Source: Corynebacterium sp. p3-SID1241
GTDB taxonomy: Bacteria > Actinomycetota > Actinomycetes > Mycobacteriales > Mycobacteriaceae
Length of the DNA: 64,000 nucleotides
Assembly (NCBI GenBank): GCA_025144025.1
Contig: JALXWS010000009.1
Span: 23,421-87,420, forward strand
Direction of reading: 5' to 3'
The notes under the pieces are model-generated. The model ran no database searches, had not been told where the DNA came from, and saw only the letters and a list, made by a program, of their open reading frames with translations. The position numbers were made by a program, and so were the translations under genes. Below are positions 50,718-60,494 of this stretch, piece after piece; position 1 is the stretch's first letter, and each line of letters begins with the position of its first letter.

Positions 50718-52385
50718 CTAAAAGAGGCCCGAAATGGTGCCCTGCTTATCGACGTCGATCTTATTCGCCGCCGGCTTCTTAGGCAGGCCCGGCATCGTCA
50801 TAACGTTGCCCGTTAGCACGACGATAAATCCCGAACCGGTGCGCGGCAGCACTTCGCGAACATGCAGGGTATGTCCTTCCGGCGCTCCCAATGCGGAGGC
50901 ATCATCGCTAAAGGAGTACTGCGTCTTCGAAATAACCACGGGCAGCTTATCCCAGCCATTGTCCTGGATGTACCTCAGATCCTTGAGCGCCTTTGCCCCG
51001 TACTCCACACGGTCTGCGCGATAGATCTCGCGAGCGATGCTCTCGATGGAGGCCTCGATTCCCTCCTGCGGATCGTAGAGCTGCTTGGCGCCTCCCTGCA
51101 GGTTCTCCAGCAAGGTCTCTGCCAGCTTGGTAGCTCCCGCGCCACCCTCAGACCACACGTTGGCTTCCTCTATGGCCACACCAAAGTCCTTGGCCCACTG
51201 CCGCATGAATTCTCGCTCCGCCTCAGTATCAGACCAAAAGAGGTTGAGCGCTACTACAGGCTTGATCCCGAACTTGCGCAGGTTTTCTACGTGACGCTCT
51301 AGGTTGACAATGCCCGCCTTCAGGGCATCCAGGTTCTCCTCGGTGAGCTTATCCTTGGCCACACCGCCGTTGTACTTCTGTGAGCGGATGGTGGCGACAA
51401 CGACTGCGCCGGCGACATCTAGATCACCGAAACGTGCCTTGATATCCAGGAATTTTTCGCCACCCAAATCAGAGCCGAAGCCTGCCTCGCTTAAGACGAT
51501 ATCGCCAAATTGTAATGCGGTTTGGGTCGCCAACAGGGAGTTACATCCATGCGCAATATTCGCAAAAGGCCCACCGTGAACCAGCGCCGGAACACCGCCT
51601 AGGGTTTGCACTAGGTTCGGATTCAAAGCATCGCGCATGAGCGCCGTGAGCGCGCCTTCTGCTTGCAAGTCGCGCGCATTGACAGGGCGCTGATCATAGG
51701 TGAATCCAATGGTGATATCGCCAAGGCGTTTCTTTAGGTCTTCGAGGCTCGTGGCCAAGCACAAGATGGCCATGATTTCAGAAGCAGCGGTAATGGTGAA
51801 ACCGGTTTCAGCAGGTACCCCGTGAGCTGGCCCGCCCAGACCCGTGACTACGTTGCGGAGAGCACGGTCGTTGACGTCCATGCACCTTTGCCAGGTCACG
51901 CGACGCGGGTCGATGCCGAGGGAATTTCCTTGGTGAATGTGATTATCGATGATGGCGGCCAAGGTATTAGTAGCGGAGGTAATCGCGTGGAAATCGCCGG
52001 TAAAGTGCAGGTTAATGTCCTCCATAGGGACAATTTGTGCGTAGCCGCCGCCGGCCGCACCGCCTTTGATGCCCATAACTGGGCCTTGGGAGGGCTCGCG
52101 GAGGGCAACGATAGCCTTCTTTCCCAATTTATCTAGGGCATCCGTAAGGCCGATGAGGACTGTGGATTTGCCTTCCCCGGCAGGTGTAGGAGACACACCG
52201 GTAACAAGCACCAGCTTTCCTTGATTTTCTTTAGCGTAGTCAACCTTGGTGATATCCACCTTGGCCTTAGTAGTGCCGTAAGGAATTACGGCGTCAGAAG
52301 GAATGCCTGCCTTAGCGGCAATCTCTGCAATTGGTCGCAAGTTATGGGATTGAGCGATTTCGACATCGGATGGCTGTGTAGTCAT
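50718..52385 (-). CDS. fhs: Formate-tetrahydrofolate ligase
   Basis: This 555-aa enzyme has the P-loop-like VTGVSPTPAGEGKSTVLIGL near residue 65, REPSQGPVMGIKGGAAGGGY, HFTGDFHAITSATNTLAA, GFTYDQRPVNARDLQAEGAL and the late VLTGNVMTMPGLPKKPAA. It makes 10-formyl-THF from formate, THF and ATP in one-carbon metabolism. I recall it as not universal among corynebacteria. It is convergent with the RecB-like gene (12 bases) and stands alone on its strand; no formate dehydrogenase or folD is adjacent. Confidence 0.97.
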   Translation of the reverse strand: MTTQPSDVEIAQSHNLRPIAEIAAKAGIPSDAVIPYGTTKAKVDITKVDYAKENQGKLVLVTGVSPTPAGEGKSTVLIGLTDALDKLGKKAIVALREPSQGPVMGIKGGAAGGGYAQIVPMEDINLHFTGDFHAITSATNTLAAIIDNHIHQGNSLGIDPRRVTWQRCMDVNDRALRNVVTGLGGPAHGVPAETGFTITAASEIMAILCLATSLEDLKKRLGDITIGFTYDQRPVNARDLQAEGALTALMRDALNPNLVQTLGGVPALVHGGPFANIAHGCNSLLATQTALQFGDIVLSEAGFGSDLGGEKFLDIKARFGDLDVAGAVVVATIRSQKYNGGVAKDKLTEENLDALKAGIVNLERHVENLRKFGIKPVVALNLFWSDTEAEREFMRQWAKDFGVAIEEANVWSEGGAGATKLAETLLENLQGGAKQLYDPQEGIEASIESIAREIYRADRVEYGAKALKDLRYIQDNGWDKLPVVISKTQYSFSDDASALGAPEGHTLHVREVLPRTGSGFIVVLTGNVMTMPGLPKKPAANKIDVDKQGTISGLF

Positions 52386-52475
52386 GGCCTCAGCCTACCG
52401 AGCAGTGAGATGGAATAAAGCGCATTTGCCAATAAAAGTGAATTGACTCATGCCATTAAAAAGTCGACCAACCGA

Positions 52476-52500
52476 AAAGGCGCCCCCAAGAGGGCGCCTC
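52476..52500 (-). terminator. Terminator of the dicarboxylate transporter gene
   Basis: AGGCGCCC and GGGCGCCT pair around a 6-base loop, followed on the minus strand by TTTTCGG, 24 bases past the stop codon. Confidence 0.88.
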
Positions 52501-52524
52501 ATGAATGAACTGGAGATCGTCCTA

Positions 52525-53832
52525 CTACAGGATGACGAGACCGAATGCGTAGCCCAAAAGCACAGAAAGCACGATGCTGACTGTTCCCGGAATAAGGAAC
52601 GGGTGGTTGAATACGGCCTTGCCAATTCGGGTAGAGCCCGTATCGTCCATCTCCACCGCTGCAAGCAGCGTTGGGTAGGTCGGCAAAATAAACAGTGCCG
52701 ACACGGCAGGAAAAGCTGCGACTGCGGTAATTGGGCTGACCCCCAATGCCAGTGCTGCCGGCATGAGAGCCTTGGTGGTGGCTGCCTGCGAGTACAGCAA
52801 TGCGGCTGCGAAGAACAGAACTACGGCGAGCAGCCACGGCGAAGACTCGATGACGCTGCCAGCCATGGACTGGATATCGTCCATGTAGTGGTTGATAAGG
52901 CTGGTACCCAACCAAGCAACGCCCAACACACAAATACATGCAGACATACCGGACTTGAATACTGGGGTGTTTAATACGTCTGCGGCAGGGACCTTGGTCA
53001 TCATCACGATGATGGTGGCCGCGGTCAGCATCACCGTCATAATGGCCTCATTGCGCGGCAAGGTTGGCTCTGCGATAAGACCAACCTGCTCGGAGGTCAA
53101 CGTGGCCCATGCCATCACAATGACGATGGCGACCAAAAATACGATAACAGAAGCTTTGGCGCCCTTCTGCGGTGAGAAACTCCCTGCGCCGAGCGGTTCT
53201 TTTACGAGGCCTTTAGCCTTGCGTTCCTGATAGACCGGATCATCTTCTAGTTCTTTTCCAAACTTATTGGCAATCCAAGCAGCCGGGAAAATGGAGAGGA
53301 AAGTTGCCGGGATGACCACTGCCAATACCTGTAGATAGCCCACATTCATCGGCTCCAACAAGCTAGCCAGCAAAACAACGGCTGCAGAAATTGGTGAAGC
53401 ACAGATGGCCATCTGGGAGGCTACAACCGCAATAGAAAGCGGGCGGGAGGGACGAACTTTGCCTTCTTTAGCCACCTCCACGATGACCGGCAGCGTAGAA
53501 AACGCGGTGTGACCTGTACCGGCAAGTACCGTCATCAGCCACGTAACGACCGGTGCGTAGAAGGTAATGCGCTTGGGATTCTTGCGCAAAAACTTTTCGG
53601 CAATATGCACGAGGTAGTCCATACCTCCGGCGCGCTGCATAGCTGCAATCGCGGCAATAACAGTCATAATGATGCCGATGACATCAAACGGGATGTCTTC
53701 CCTTGTGATGGGAACGCCGGTGAGACCGAGCATCAGCACTCCGAGGCCGCCGGCCATGCCGATGCCAATTGATCCAATTCTCGCGCCCAAGAAGATAGCC
53801 GCGAGAACGATGAGAATATGAACAATAACCAT
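52525..53832 (-). CDS. Anaerobic C4-dicarboxylate transporter, DcuA/DcuB family
   Basis: The ATG at 53832, with GGAG 8 bases upstream, gives 435 aa beginning MVIVHILIVLAAIFLGARIG. About 10-12 hydrophobic helices are visible, with Dcu blocks VLMLGLTGVPITREDIPFDV, MQRAGGMDYLVHIAEKFLRK, TVLAGTGHTAFSTLPVIVEV and LFILPTYPTLLAAVEMDDTG. Dcu proteins exchange aspartate, fumarate, malate and succinate, typically fumarate or aspartate in and succinate out. Aspartase lies just upstream on the same strand, so the pair fits uptake of aspartate, deamination to fumarate and export of succinate. Confidence 0.92.
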   Translation of the reverse strand: MVIVHILIVLAAIFLGARIGSIGIGMAGGLGVLMLGLTGVPITREDIPFDVIGIIMTVIAAIAAMQRAGGMDYLVHIAEKFLRKNPKRITFYAPVVTWLMTVLAGTGHTAFSTLPVIVEVAKEGKVRPSRPLSIAVVASQMAICASPISAAVVLLASLLEPMNVGYLQVLAVVIPATFLSIFPAAWIANKFGKELEDDPVYQERKAKGLVKEPLGAGSFSPQKGAKASVIVFLVAIVIVMAWATLTSEQVGLIAEPTLPRNEAIMTVMLTAATIIVMMTKVPAADVLNTPVFKSGMSACICVLGVAWLGTSLINHYMDDIQSMAGSVIESSPWLLAVVLFFAAALLYSQAATTKALMPAALALGVSPITAVAAFPAVSALFILPTYPTLLAAVEMDDTGSTRIGKAVFNHPFLIPGTVSIVLSVLLGYAFGLVIL

Positions 53833-54186
53833 GGACTTACTCCATACGCTCTGTACGCAAACGATGGGCATGCTCCTCTCTGCAGGGTGCATGCCGCCTA
53901 GACAATTCCTATTGTGCACCCACTAGGGTGATTTATTCATTCAAAATGCCCGTTTGTGCTTATTCCCACACGTGTTTAGGTTCTCGTTATAAAACGCTCG
54001 GTATTTGTCTATTCATTTCCCGAGCTTAGAGGCCCGGAACAACAGTGGGAACGATGAGGCCGCCCTATAGAAAACACCCCCGGTGAATTCGCCGTTCTTC
54101 CAGCGCATACGCCTTGGAAGCGGCAAGTCCTACGGAGGTGTTTGGAAACAGGGACTCAGCCCTGCAGTTTATGCGGCGCTCCGGGC
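53833..54186. other. Leader region of the dcu gene with a long hairpin, no gene
   Basis: This 354-base gap lies between aspA and the dcu gene. It contains the structured terminator at 54068-54143 and an AT-rich stretch around 53950-54020 (TATAAAACG at 53989-53997) that may hold the dcu promoter. A CRP/Fnr-like operator was looked for and not found convincingly. No coding sequence is evident. Confidence 0.5.
54068..54143 (-). terminator. Long branched hairpin downstream of aspA
   Basis: AAACACCcCC (from 54072) pairs with GGaGGTGTTT (to 54143), and the interior contains GCCG..CTTCCA with TGGAAG..CGGC, giving a two-part stem of about 70 bases. On the minus strand it is followed by TTTTCTAT. It is larger than an ordinary terminator and could also act as an attenuator or yield a small RNA. 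Confidence 0.65.
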
Positions 54187-55743
54187 TTAATCCTCGTCGA
54201 TGAAGAGCTGACCGCGGAACTCTGGGTGCATGAGGTTTTCTACGGAAAGCACCTTGTTCACGGTTGCCTCATCAAGGAGTCCCTTCTCCAGAACGAGCTC
54301 CTTAACGCCCTTGCCGGTCTCTAGGGATTCCTTGGCAATCAGATCACCATTGTGGTGGCCGATGAATGGGTTCAGGTAGGTGACGATACCAATGGAATTT
54401 TCCACGTACGCACGGCACACGTCTGCATTAGCGGTAATGCCGGTGACGCACTTCTCGCGTAGAGCATCAACGGCGTTACCCATGATGCGAATGGACTGGA
54501 ACAGTGCCTCACCAATCACCGGCTCCATCACATTGAGCTGGAGCTGGCCAGCCTCAGCAGCCATGGTGACCACGTGGTCATTGCCGAAAATCTTAAAGCA
54601 CGTCTGGTTAACAACCTCTGGGATAACGGGGTTGACCTTGCCTGGCATGATGGAGGATCCGGCCTGACGAGCAGGCAGGTTGATTTCAGCCAAGCCGGCG
54701 CGCGGACCAGAAGACAGAAGTCGCAGGTCATTGCAGATCTTGGCGAGCTTCATTGCTGCGCGCTTGATGGTGGAGTGCAGCAGGACATAAGCACCACAGT
54801 CAGAGGTAGCCTCAATGAGATCGCGTGCGGTCTTCATCTCAAGGCCGGTAACCTCTGACAAGGCAGCGGTTACTTGGTGGCGATATCCAGCTGGGGTATT
54901 CACGCCGGTACCAATTGCGGTTGCGCCCAAGTTGATCTCGAGGAGGCGACGCTGTGCATCGCGCAGCAAAGCCTGTTCCTCGTTGAGATTATTGGCAAAT
55001 CCCTTGAATTCATCGCCCAAGGTCATCGGTACCGCGTCCTGTAGCTGGGTACGTCCCATCTTTAGGATGTCCTGGAACTCATTGCCTTTATCCTGGAATG
55101 CGGCGCGGAGGCCGTCCATGCGCTCAATGAGGTGGTCGACGGCTGCGTGCAGACCCAAACGGAAGCCGGTCGGGTATGCATCGTTGGTGGACTGGGACAT
55201 GTTCACATCATCGTTTGGGTTGATGATGTCGTAGGAACCCTTTTCTTCACCGAGGTACTCCAGCGCAAGGTTGGCGACGACCTCATTGGTGTTCATATTC
55301 AGCGAGGTACCAGCGCCGCCCTGGAATACATCCAGCGGGAACTGATCCATGCAGCGGCCTTCTTCCAGAATCTGGTCGCAGGCCCAGATTATGGCCTCAG
55401 CCTTCTTCTTCGGCAGCACGTGCAAGCGGCGGTTTGCCATCGCGGCCGCCTTCTTGATCTGAACCATGCCGCGAATGAAATGCGGGATGGTGTTAATGGT
55501 CACGTAAGAAATCTGGAAGTTGTCCGTAGCGCGGACGGTGTGGACACCGTAGTAAGCGTCAGCGGGAATCTCCAGGGAGCCAAGAAGATCGGTCTCGGTA
55601 CGAGTCTTCTTGCTGGAATTCTTAGGTGCCTTTTGCTTGGCCACCTTCTGCTGTGCGGCGTGAGTGGAAGTGTCTTCTTCCTTCTTCACGTCCTTTGCTG
55701 CAGACTTGGTGTCCTTTTCTTCTTTCTTAGAGGACTTTGCCAT
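54187..55743 (-). CDS. aspA: Aspartate ammonia-lyase with a Lys-rich N-terminal extension
   Basis: This 518-aa protein has the fumarase/aspartase superfamily signature [11 protein letters not shown] (around residue 365), the substrate block [32 protein letters not shown] and [13 protein letters not shown]. It converts aspartate to fumarate and ammonia. Residues 1-~48 are a low-complexity extension rich in Lys, Glu, Ala and Ser ([18 protein letters not shown]...) absent from E. coli AspA. The core starts near [19 protein letters not shown]. The only in-frame Met before the core is the first, so the extension seems translated. Upstream of the dcu gene on the same strand. Confidence 0.95.
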   Translation of the reverse strand: MAKSSKKEEKDTKSAAKDVKKEEDTSTHAAQQKVAKQKAPKNSSKKTRTETDLLGSLEIPADAYYGVHTVRATDNFQISYVTINTIPHFIRGMVQIKKAAAMANRRLHVLPKKKAEAIIWACDQILEEGRCMDQFPLDVFQGGAGTSLNMNTNEVVANLALEYLGEEKGSYDIINPNDDVNMSQSTNDAYPTGFRLGLHAAVDHLIERMDGLRAAFQDKGNEFQDILKMGRTQLQDAVPMTLGDEFKGFANNLNEEQALLRDAQRRLLEINLGATAIGTGVNTPAGYRHQVTAALSEVTGLEMKTARDLIEATSDCGAYVLLHSTIKRAAMKLAKICNDLRLLSSGPRAGLAEINLPARQAGSSIMPGKVNPVIPEVVNQTCFKIFGNDHVVTMAAEAGQLQLNVMEPVIGEALFQSIRIMGNAVDALREKCVTGITANADVCRAYVENSIGIVTYLNPFIGHHNGDLIAKESLETGKGVKELVLEKGLLDEATVNKVLSVENLMHPEFRGQLFIDED

Positions 55744-55853
55744 GATGGCTCGGCTCCTTTGCCTGTCGAGACTTATATTCGAATGAGTAACCTCAAGCGC
55801 TAATGTTAGCCACGACTGAATCTATTTGGGCCGACCCAGAATATTTGCTCCCC

Positions 55854-56699
55854 CTAAAAGCGGGCGATGCGCAAATCAGAAGCCAAAATAGCTTCCGCCC
55901 CCAATTGGGAAAGCCGGTCCATCACATTGTTAGCTTGCTTCTGCGGAACCATCGCGCGCACTGCCACCCAATCTTCGCGGGCCAAAGGAGAAACCGTAGG
56001 ACCAGTTAATCCCGGCGTAATACCAGCCGCTGAGTCCAAGTTAGCTTTGGCAATGTTGTAGTCAATCATCAAATAGGTGCGAGCATGCAGGATTCCCTGA
56101 ATACGGCCCATAACCACCTGCTCTTCTTCAGTGATTTCTACGCCGGTGCGCTTAATGACAACAGCTTCCGACTCGATAATGGGCTCACCAAATGGAGCCA
56201 AACCTTGTTGGCGCAACGTAGTACCAGTTGACACGACATCAGCAATGACATCAGCGACGCCGAGCCGGATGGAAATCTCCACGGCACCGTCTAGCCGAAT
56301 TACATCGGCCTCAATGCCTTGTTTCGCAAGGTTGGTGCGGACAAGATTTGGGTAGGACGTTGCTACACGGCGGCCGGCTAGTTGAGAGATTTCCCACTCT
56401 TCTCCTTGCGGGGCGGCATACCGGAAAGTTGACGCGCCAAAACCCAACGGCAGGACTTCCTCAAATTGTGTCTTGGAATCAAGCGCAAGGTCGCGGCCGG
56501 TAATGCCCAGATCCAAAACTCCACGGGCGACATAGATGGCAATATCCTTCGGCCGCAGGAAGAAGAACTCTACGCCGTTTTCTGCGTCAATAACGTTGAG
56601 CGCCTTCGAGTGGCCACGGCCCTTGTAGCCGGCCTCCGTGAGAATCTCCACGGCGGCTTCGGATAGAGAGCCTTTGTTGGGTATAGCTACCTTAATCAT
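55854..56699 (-). CDS. hisG: ATP phosphoribosyltransferase, long form
   Basis: This 281-aa enzyme has [21 protein letters not shown] at the N-terminus, the PRPP-binding block [20 protein letters not shown], and a C-terminal ACT-like regulatory domain (~210-281, [20 protein letters not shown]...), which defines the long HisG controlled by histidine feedback. It catalyses the first step of histidine biosynthesis. hisE precedes it by 32 bases, the two-gene arrangement of corynebacteria; the other his genes are elsewhere. Confidence 0.97.
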   Translation of the reverse strand: MIKVAIPNKGSLSEAAVEILTEAGYKGRGHSKALNVIDAENGVEFFFLRPKDIAIYVARGVLDLGITGRDLALDSKTQFEEVLPLGFGASTFRYAAPQGEEWEISQLAGRRVATSYPNLVRTNLAKQGIEADVIRLDGAVEISIRLGVADVIADVVSTGTTLRQQGLAPFGEPIIESEAVVIKRTGVEITEEEQVVMGRIQGILHARTYLMIDYNIAKANLDSAAGITPGLTGPTVSPLAREDWVAVRAMVPQKQANNVMDRLSQLGAEAILASDLRIARF

Positions 56700-56731
56700 G
56701 ATGTTCCTTCCATCGCGTCCCTGCCGGGCTC

Positions 56732-56995
56732 TTACAGATATTTGTAAATGTCCTCAGGACTTAATCCGCGCTTTAACATCATGACTTGCGTCCAATAGAT
56801 AAGCTGAGACATCTCTTCTGCCAGTTCGGCATCGGATTGGTACTCTGCGGCTATCCAAACTTCCCCTGCCTCTTCGATGATCTTCTTGCCAATGTGATGT
56901 TCGCCTTCATCTAGGGCAGCGACGGTGCCAGACCCGGCTGGGCGCTGGGTGGCTTTGTGGGCTAGTTCAGCAAAAAGGGTCTCAAAGTTCTTCAC
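56732..56995 (-). CDS. hisE: Phosphoribosyl-ATP pyrophosphatase
   Basis: This 87-aa all-helical MazG-like protein starts at GTG 56995 ([20 protein letters not shown]) and has the metal-binding block [20 protein letters not shown] with E-x2-E and downstream [12 protein letters not shown]. It removes pyrophosphate from PR-ATP, the second step of histidine synthesis. It is the first gene of hisE-hisG; AGGTAGG lies just before the GTG, and an inverted repeat at 57008-57027 covers the likely promoter. Confidence 0.96.
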   Translation of the reverse strand: MKNFETLFAELAHKATQRPAGSGTVAALDEGEHHIGKKIIEEAGEVWIAAEYQSDAELAEEMSQLIYWTQVMMLKRGLSPEDIYKYL

Positions 56996-57007
56996 GCCTA
57001 CCTATTG

Positions 57008-57027
57008 TTCCATAGATAGATATGGAA
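57008..57027. repeat. Inverted repeat upstream of hisE
   Basis: TTCCATA and TATGGAA are perfect 7-base arms separated by GATAGA, 12 bases beyond the hisE start. The minus-strand TATCTAT within it may be a -10 box, so the repeat could be an operator over the hisEG promoter. Confidence 0.4.
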
Positions 57028-57047
57028 TGTAAGGGACCGCCGGTTTT

Positions 57048-57770
57048 CTACTGCCGTGTTGAAATCTTCCTAAACCAGCCGTATACATCCGAAGCCGTTG
57101 CACCTTCAAGGTGACGGGAACCGCGGAGGAGGGAAACCTCCGTCACTCCTGCTGGGACCTCTACCCTGTTATCCTCTGGCAAGCCGATAACGGTGCAGCC
57201 CGCATCAACTGCCGCACGCATACCAGTCGCGGAATCTTCAAAAACCAGGCACTTCGCGGGATCAGCTCCGACGCGGCGGGCCGCTTCGCGGTACATATCT
57301 GGTGCAGGCTTTCCTGCCGGCACCTCATCTCCGCAGATGGTATCGACAAAATGCTCGCGCCCTAGTACCTGGATAGCTGCATCTGCCACGTTACGTTCGG
57401 TATTGGTGGTGACCATCATGGATATGCCATCTGCCTCAAGCTCTTTCAGCAGCGAGGCAATGCCGGGGAAGACTTCCAGCTTGCTGGCGAAAAGCCGTTT
57501 GACATGGTCAAACATCAACTCACGATACCGCTGACTATCACCAGGTTGAAGAGTTACTCCGGCATTATCAGCACAAATGCCCAAGGTGGTGTCAAAGGTC
57601 GCGCCTACTGTAGCCAGGCGCTGAGAAGGCGTTAGCCGTTTCCCTAGAAGCTCCGAAAGGTAAAAGGTAGCCTCTGCCCACAGCGGCTCCGAGTTAGTTA
57701 GCGTGCCATCCATGTCCCAGAAAATGGCGGCCGGCTTTGTCTGTTTGGAGGCACTATCGGGGTATGACAA
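57048..57770 (-). CDS. HAD-superfamily phosphatase (beta-phosphoglucomutase/phosphatase-like)
   Basis: This 240-aa protein has the nucleophile motif IFWDMDGTLTNSEPLW near residue 16-31, a helical cap domain, motif II Thr (MVTTNTERNVADAAIQVL), and motif III/IV with Lys and Asp (PAGKPAPDMYREAARRVGAD then CLVFEDSATGMRAAVDAG). It is a subfamily I HAD with a C1 cap, likely acting on a small sugar phosphate or phosphoglycolate-like substrate. The start is TTG 57770, the only start-like codon before the motif; it has no clear ribosome site. It stands upstream of hisE on the same strand. Confidence 0.85.
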   Translation of the reverse strand: MSYPDSASKQTKPAAIFWDMDGTLTNSEPLWAEATFYLSELLGKRLTPSQRLATVGATFDTTLGICADNAGVTLQPGDSQRYRELMFDHVKRLFASKLEVFPGIASLLKELEADGISMMVTTNTERNVADAAIQVLGREHFVDTICGDEVPAGKPAPDMYREAARRVGADPAKCLVFEDSATGMRAAVDAGCTVIGLPEDNRVEVPAGVTEVSLLRGSRHLEGATASDVYGWFRKISTRQ

Positions 57771-57901
57771 GAGGATTGAACTAGCTTTCTCAATTAAACG
57801 GGCAATAGTAACAAGTACGCACCACGTACCCGACTTTAGGCACCGGCAGCTGGGTTTGCTCTACCTAGATGCGGATTTCGCCTAGGGTTTAAAGGCGATG
57901 A

Positions 57902-58285
57902 CTAAAAATCCAACTCCGGAATCTGGGACAGTGCTTCTTCATCTGCCCCAGTTGCCGCGCAGGCATTATAGATGAGCTCGGAAAGCTCTTCCTTTTCCTC
58001 GGGCTCAAGCACAGCATCATGCTGGGCGCGGTTGAAATCGGCTAACTTGCGTACAGTCTTGGACAAAACGCTTAGCAATTGGGGCCCGTCCGGATCATCT
58101 GGAAGCGCATCCAGCCCATCCAACATCTGCTCTAGGTAGCCGCGCAGCTCCGGAAGCACGCTGGCATCAAAGGGGGCCTCCCAAAACTCCTTTTCCTCCT
58201 CTTTGAGGTAATCGCCGGTGGCGAAGGATTTCAGGTCATTGATGAACTCATCTACGGTGGGCTGGAAATCGGCGCGAATGCTCAT
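57902..58285 (-). CDS. Conserved-looking acidic protein of unknown function, 127 aa
   Basis: From ATG 58285 the protein is mostly helical and acidic (about 30 Asp/Glu), beginning MSIRADFQPTVDEFINDLKS. It includes FWEAPFDASVLPELRGYLEQ, LSVLSKTVRKLADFNRAQHD and VLEPEEKEELSELIYNACAA. No membrane segment, zinc motif or known domain is evident to me. It lies 24 bases downstream of mshC on the same strand and may be co-transcribed with it. I do not recognise its family. Confidence 0.7.
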   Translation of the reverse strand: MSIRADFQPTVDEFINDLKSFATGDYLKEEEKEFWEAPFDASVLPELRGYLEQMLDGLDALPDDPDGPQLLSVLSKTVRKLADFNRAQHDAVLEPEEKEELSELIYNACAATGADEEALSQIPELDF

Positions 58286-58309
58286 GATGTAAATACTGCC
58301 CTATCTTGG

Positions 58310-59548
58310 CTAGGCCTGCACGCCGAGGAGCGAATTTAGTGCAGTGCGGACCAAATCGGCCGCCCCTTCTTCCTCTGCGCCCCGGTCGCCTTCCGCCCAG
58401 TCGTCCACGGCAGCTAGCGCGGATGGGGTATCAAGATCGTTGGCGATCGCTGCGCGCAGCTTGGCGACGACCGCTTGAGCCCCTGCTAAGCTGCCCGGCT
58501 TAGCCAATGCTTCTCGCCACGCAGCCAGACGTCGCTTCGCCTCTTCGAGGACTTCATCCGACCAGTCGCGCTCGTCGCGGTAATGTCCAGCGAAAACGCC
58601 CAAGCGGATAGCGGATGGATCCTCGCCCGCTTCTACTAACTTGTGAACGAAGACGAGATTACCCAAGGACTTAGACATTTTGACGCCCTTGAGCCCAATC
58701 ATGCCGGTATGCACGTAGAACTGTGCCATGCGGTCTACTCGTAGGGCAGCCTCTGCGTGGGCAGCGGAAAACTCGTGGTGCGGGAACTTCAGGTCACTGC
58801 CGCCACCCTGGATATCAAAGGTAGGTCCCAAACGGTTGGTGGCGATGGCGGAACATTCAATATGCCAGCCTGGGCGGCCAGGCCCAAAGGGAGAATCCCA
58901 TGCCGGCTCACCCTCGCGGTGGGCGCGCCAAATGAGTGCGTCAAGCGGGTTCTTCTTACCTGGGCGGTCTGGATCGCCGCCGCGCTCAGCGAAGAAGGTG
59001 CGCATCTTTTCAGCCGAGTATTTGGACTCGTAACCAAAGTGCTCAGTGGCTTCGATGGAGGCGTAGATATCTGGGTGTTCGGGGTCGTCTACGACGTAGG
59101 CCGCGCCAACGTCGAGAAGCTTCTGCACCATTTCCACGACCTCATCGATGGCCTCCATGGCGCCGATATAGTCCTGCGGCGGGAAAACGGAGAGCAGCTC
59201 CATATCGGAACGGAAGAGGTCAATCTGAGAAGTGCCGAGCTCACGCCAATCTACACCGTCGCGTTCGGCACGTTCGAATAGCGGATCATCGACGTCGGTG
59301 ATGTTTTGGACGTAGTGGACCTTCTTTCCGGCGTCCAAGAACGCGCGGTAGATAAGGTCAAAGGTCAAGTAGGTGGCGGCATGGCCCAGGTGCGTGGAGT
59401 CATAGGGCGTGATGCCGCACACGTACATGGTGGCGGTATCTCCTGCGACCTCTACGGGAGCGATGGTTTGATTCGCGGAATCGTACAAGCGCAGCTGTGC
59501 CGCATCACCCGGCACAGGGCGGAAGGAAGGTATTGGCCAAGAATGCAT
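58310..59548 (-). CDS. mshC: Mycothiol biosynthesis cysteine ligase MshC
   Basis: The ATG at 59548 (MHSWPIPSF, 412 aa) has AGGATGG at proper spacing. The protein is a cysteinyl-tRNA synthetase relative with zinc-site [18 protein letters not shown] containing the HIGH-like motif, [36 protein letters not shown] and the KMSKS motif [14 protein letters not shown]. It joins cysteine to GlcN-inositol with ATP, the third dedicated step of mycothiol synthesis. It lacks the tRNA-binding C-terminus of CysS. It follows uppP by 25 bases. Confidence 0.96.
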   Translation of the reverse strand: MHSWPIPSFRPVPGDAAQLRLYDSANQTIAPVEVAGDTATMYVCGITPYDSTHLGHAATYLTFDLIYRAFLDAGKKVHYVQNITDVDDPLFERAERDGVDWRELGTSQIDLFRSDMELLSVFPPQDYIGAMEAIDEVVEMVQKLLDVGAAYVVDDPEHPDIYASIEATEHFGYESKYSAEKMRTFFAERGGDPDRPGKKNPLDALIWRAHREGEPAWDSPFGPGRPGWHIECSAIATNRLGPTFDIQGGGSDLKFPHHEFSAAHAEAALRVDRMAQFYVHTGMIGLKGVKMSKSLGNLVFVHKLVEAGEDPSAIRLGVFAGHYRDERDWSDEVLEEAKRRLAAWREALAKPGSLAGAQAVVAKLRAAIANDLDTPSALAAVDDWAEGDRGAEEEGAADLVRTALNSLLGVQA

Positions 59549-59573
59549 AGCCACCATCCTAACGCGGTGCGTC

Positions 59574-60437
59574 TTAGAGCGGCTGCAGCACTCCCAGTGC
59601 CAGGAGGATCATTACGAGGATGCCAACTGGAATGCGGTAGGCGGCGAACCAGGAGAAGGAGTGGTTGCCCACGAACTTCAGTAGCCACGCAATCGAGGCA
59701 TAACCCAAGGCAAAGGCAATGCCCGTACCGACCAAGAGCTGGAGACCGGAGGCGGACTGGCCGGCTTCGGGAGAAAAGGCGTCGGGAAGCGAGAAAAGCC
59801 CCGAAGCCAACACTGCCGGAATGGCGAGCAAAAAGCTAAAACGCGTGGCCACCTCGCGGTCCAGCCCCAAGAACAGGCCGCCAGAGATGGTGCCGCCGGA
59901 GCGGGAAACGCCCGGAATGAGCGCCAAGCACTGGCACAAACCCATGACAATGGCGTCTTTCATGGTTAGCTCCTCAAAGCCGCGCTCCTTCTTGCCCAGC
60001 TTTTCTGCAGCGATGAATACAAAGGAGAAAAGAATCAACATAGCGGCGGTGATCCAGAGGTTGCGCAGGGCGCCACGGATCGCATCCTCGAATACGAGGC
60101 CGACGATTCCTATGGGAATGGAACCAACGATAACCATCCATCCCATACGCCAGTCCTGGCCACGAGAGGCCTTATTGGTCCAGCCACGGAACCAACCGGA
60201 CAGAATCTGCCAGATCATAGGGGCGAAGTAGACCAGTACGGCCAGCTCCGTGCCAAGCTGGATAACGGCGGTAAAGGATGCGCCGGCGTCGTTTCCCCAA
60301 AATAGCTCGGAAACAATGCGCAGGTGGCCAGAGGAACTTACCGGAAGAAACTCGGTAAGGCCCTGAACGATGGACAAAACTATGACCTGCGCCCAAGAAA
60401 CTGCGTCAGTTGCGGTATTAGAAATCACCCGCTTCAC
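59574..60437 (-). CDS. uppP: Undecaprenyl-diphosphatase UppP/BacA
   Basis: This 287-aa integral membrane protein starts at GTG 60437. The two catalytic blocks of BacA are clear: [19 protein letters not shown] (residues ~24-42) and [20 protein letters not shown] with the essential Ser/Arg. About seven or eight hydrophobic helices are present. It recycles undecaprenyl (or decaprenyl) pyrophosphate to the monophosphate on the outer face of the membrane for peptidoglycan and arabinogalactan synthesis and gives bacitracin resistance. mshC follows; the lipoprotein gene diverges 57 bases away. Confidence 0.96.
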   Translation of the reverse strand: MKRVISNTATDAVSWAQVIVLSIVQGLTEFLPVSSSGHLRIVSELFWGNDAGASFTAVIQLGTELAVLVYFAPMIWQILSGWFRGWTNKASRGQDWRMGWMVIVGSIPIGIVGLVFEDAIRGALRNLWITAAMLILFSFVFIAAEKLGKKERGFEELTMKDAIVMGLCQCLALIPGVSRSGGTISGGLFLGLDREVATRFSFLLAIPAVLASGLFSLPDAFSPEAGQSASGLQLLVGTGIAFALGYASIAWLLKFVGNHSFSWFAAYRIPVGILVMILLALGVLQPL

Positions 60438-60494
60438 CCTACAGCCGCTCTGGGCTTCGGGTTTTTACAACGCGCGCTGTTAGGATTAGTAGCC

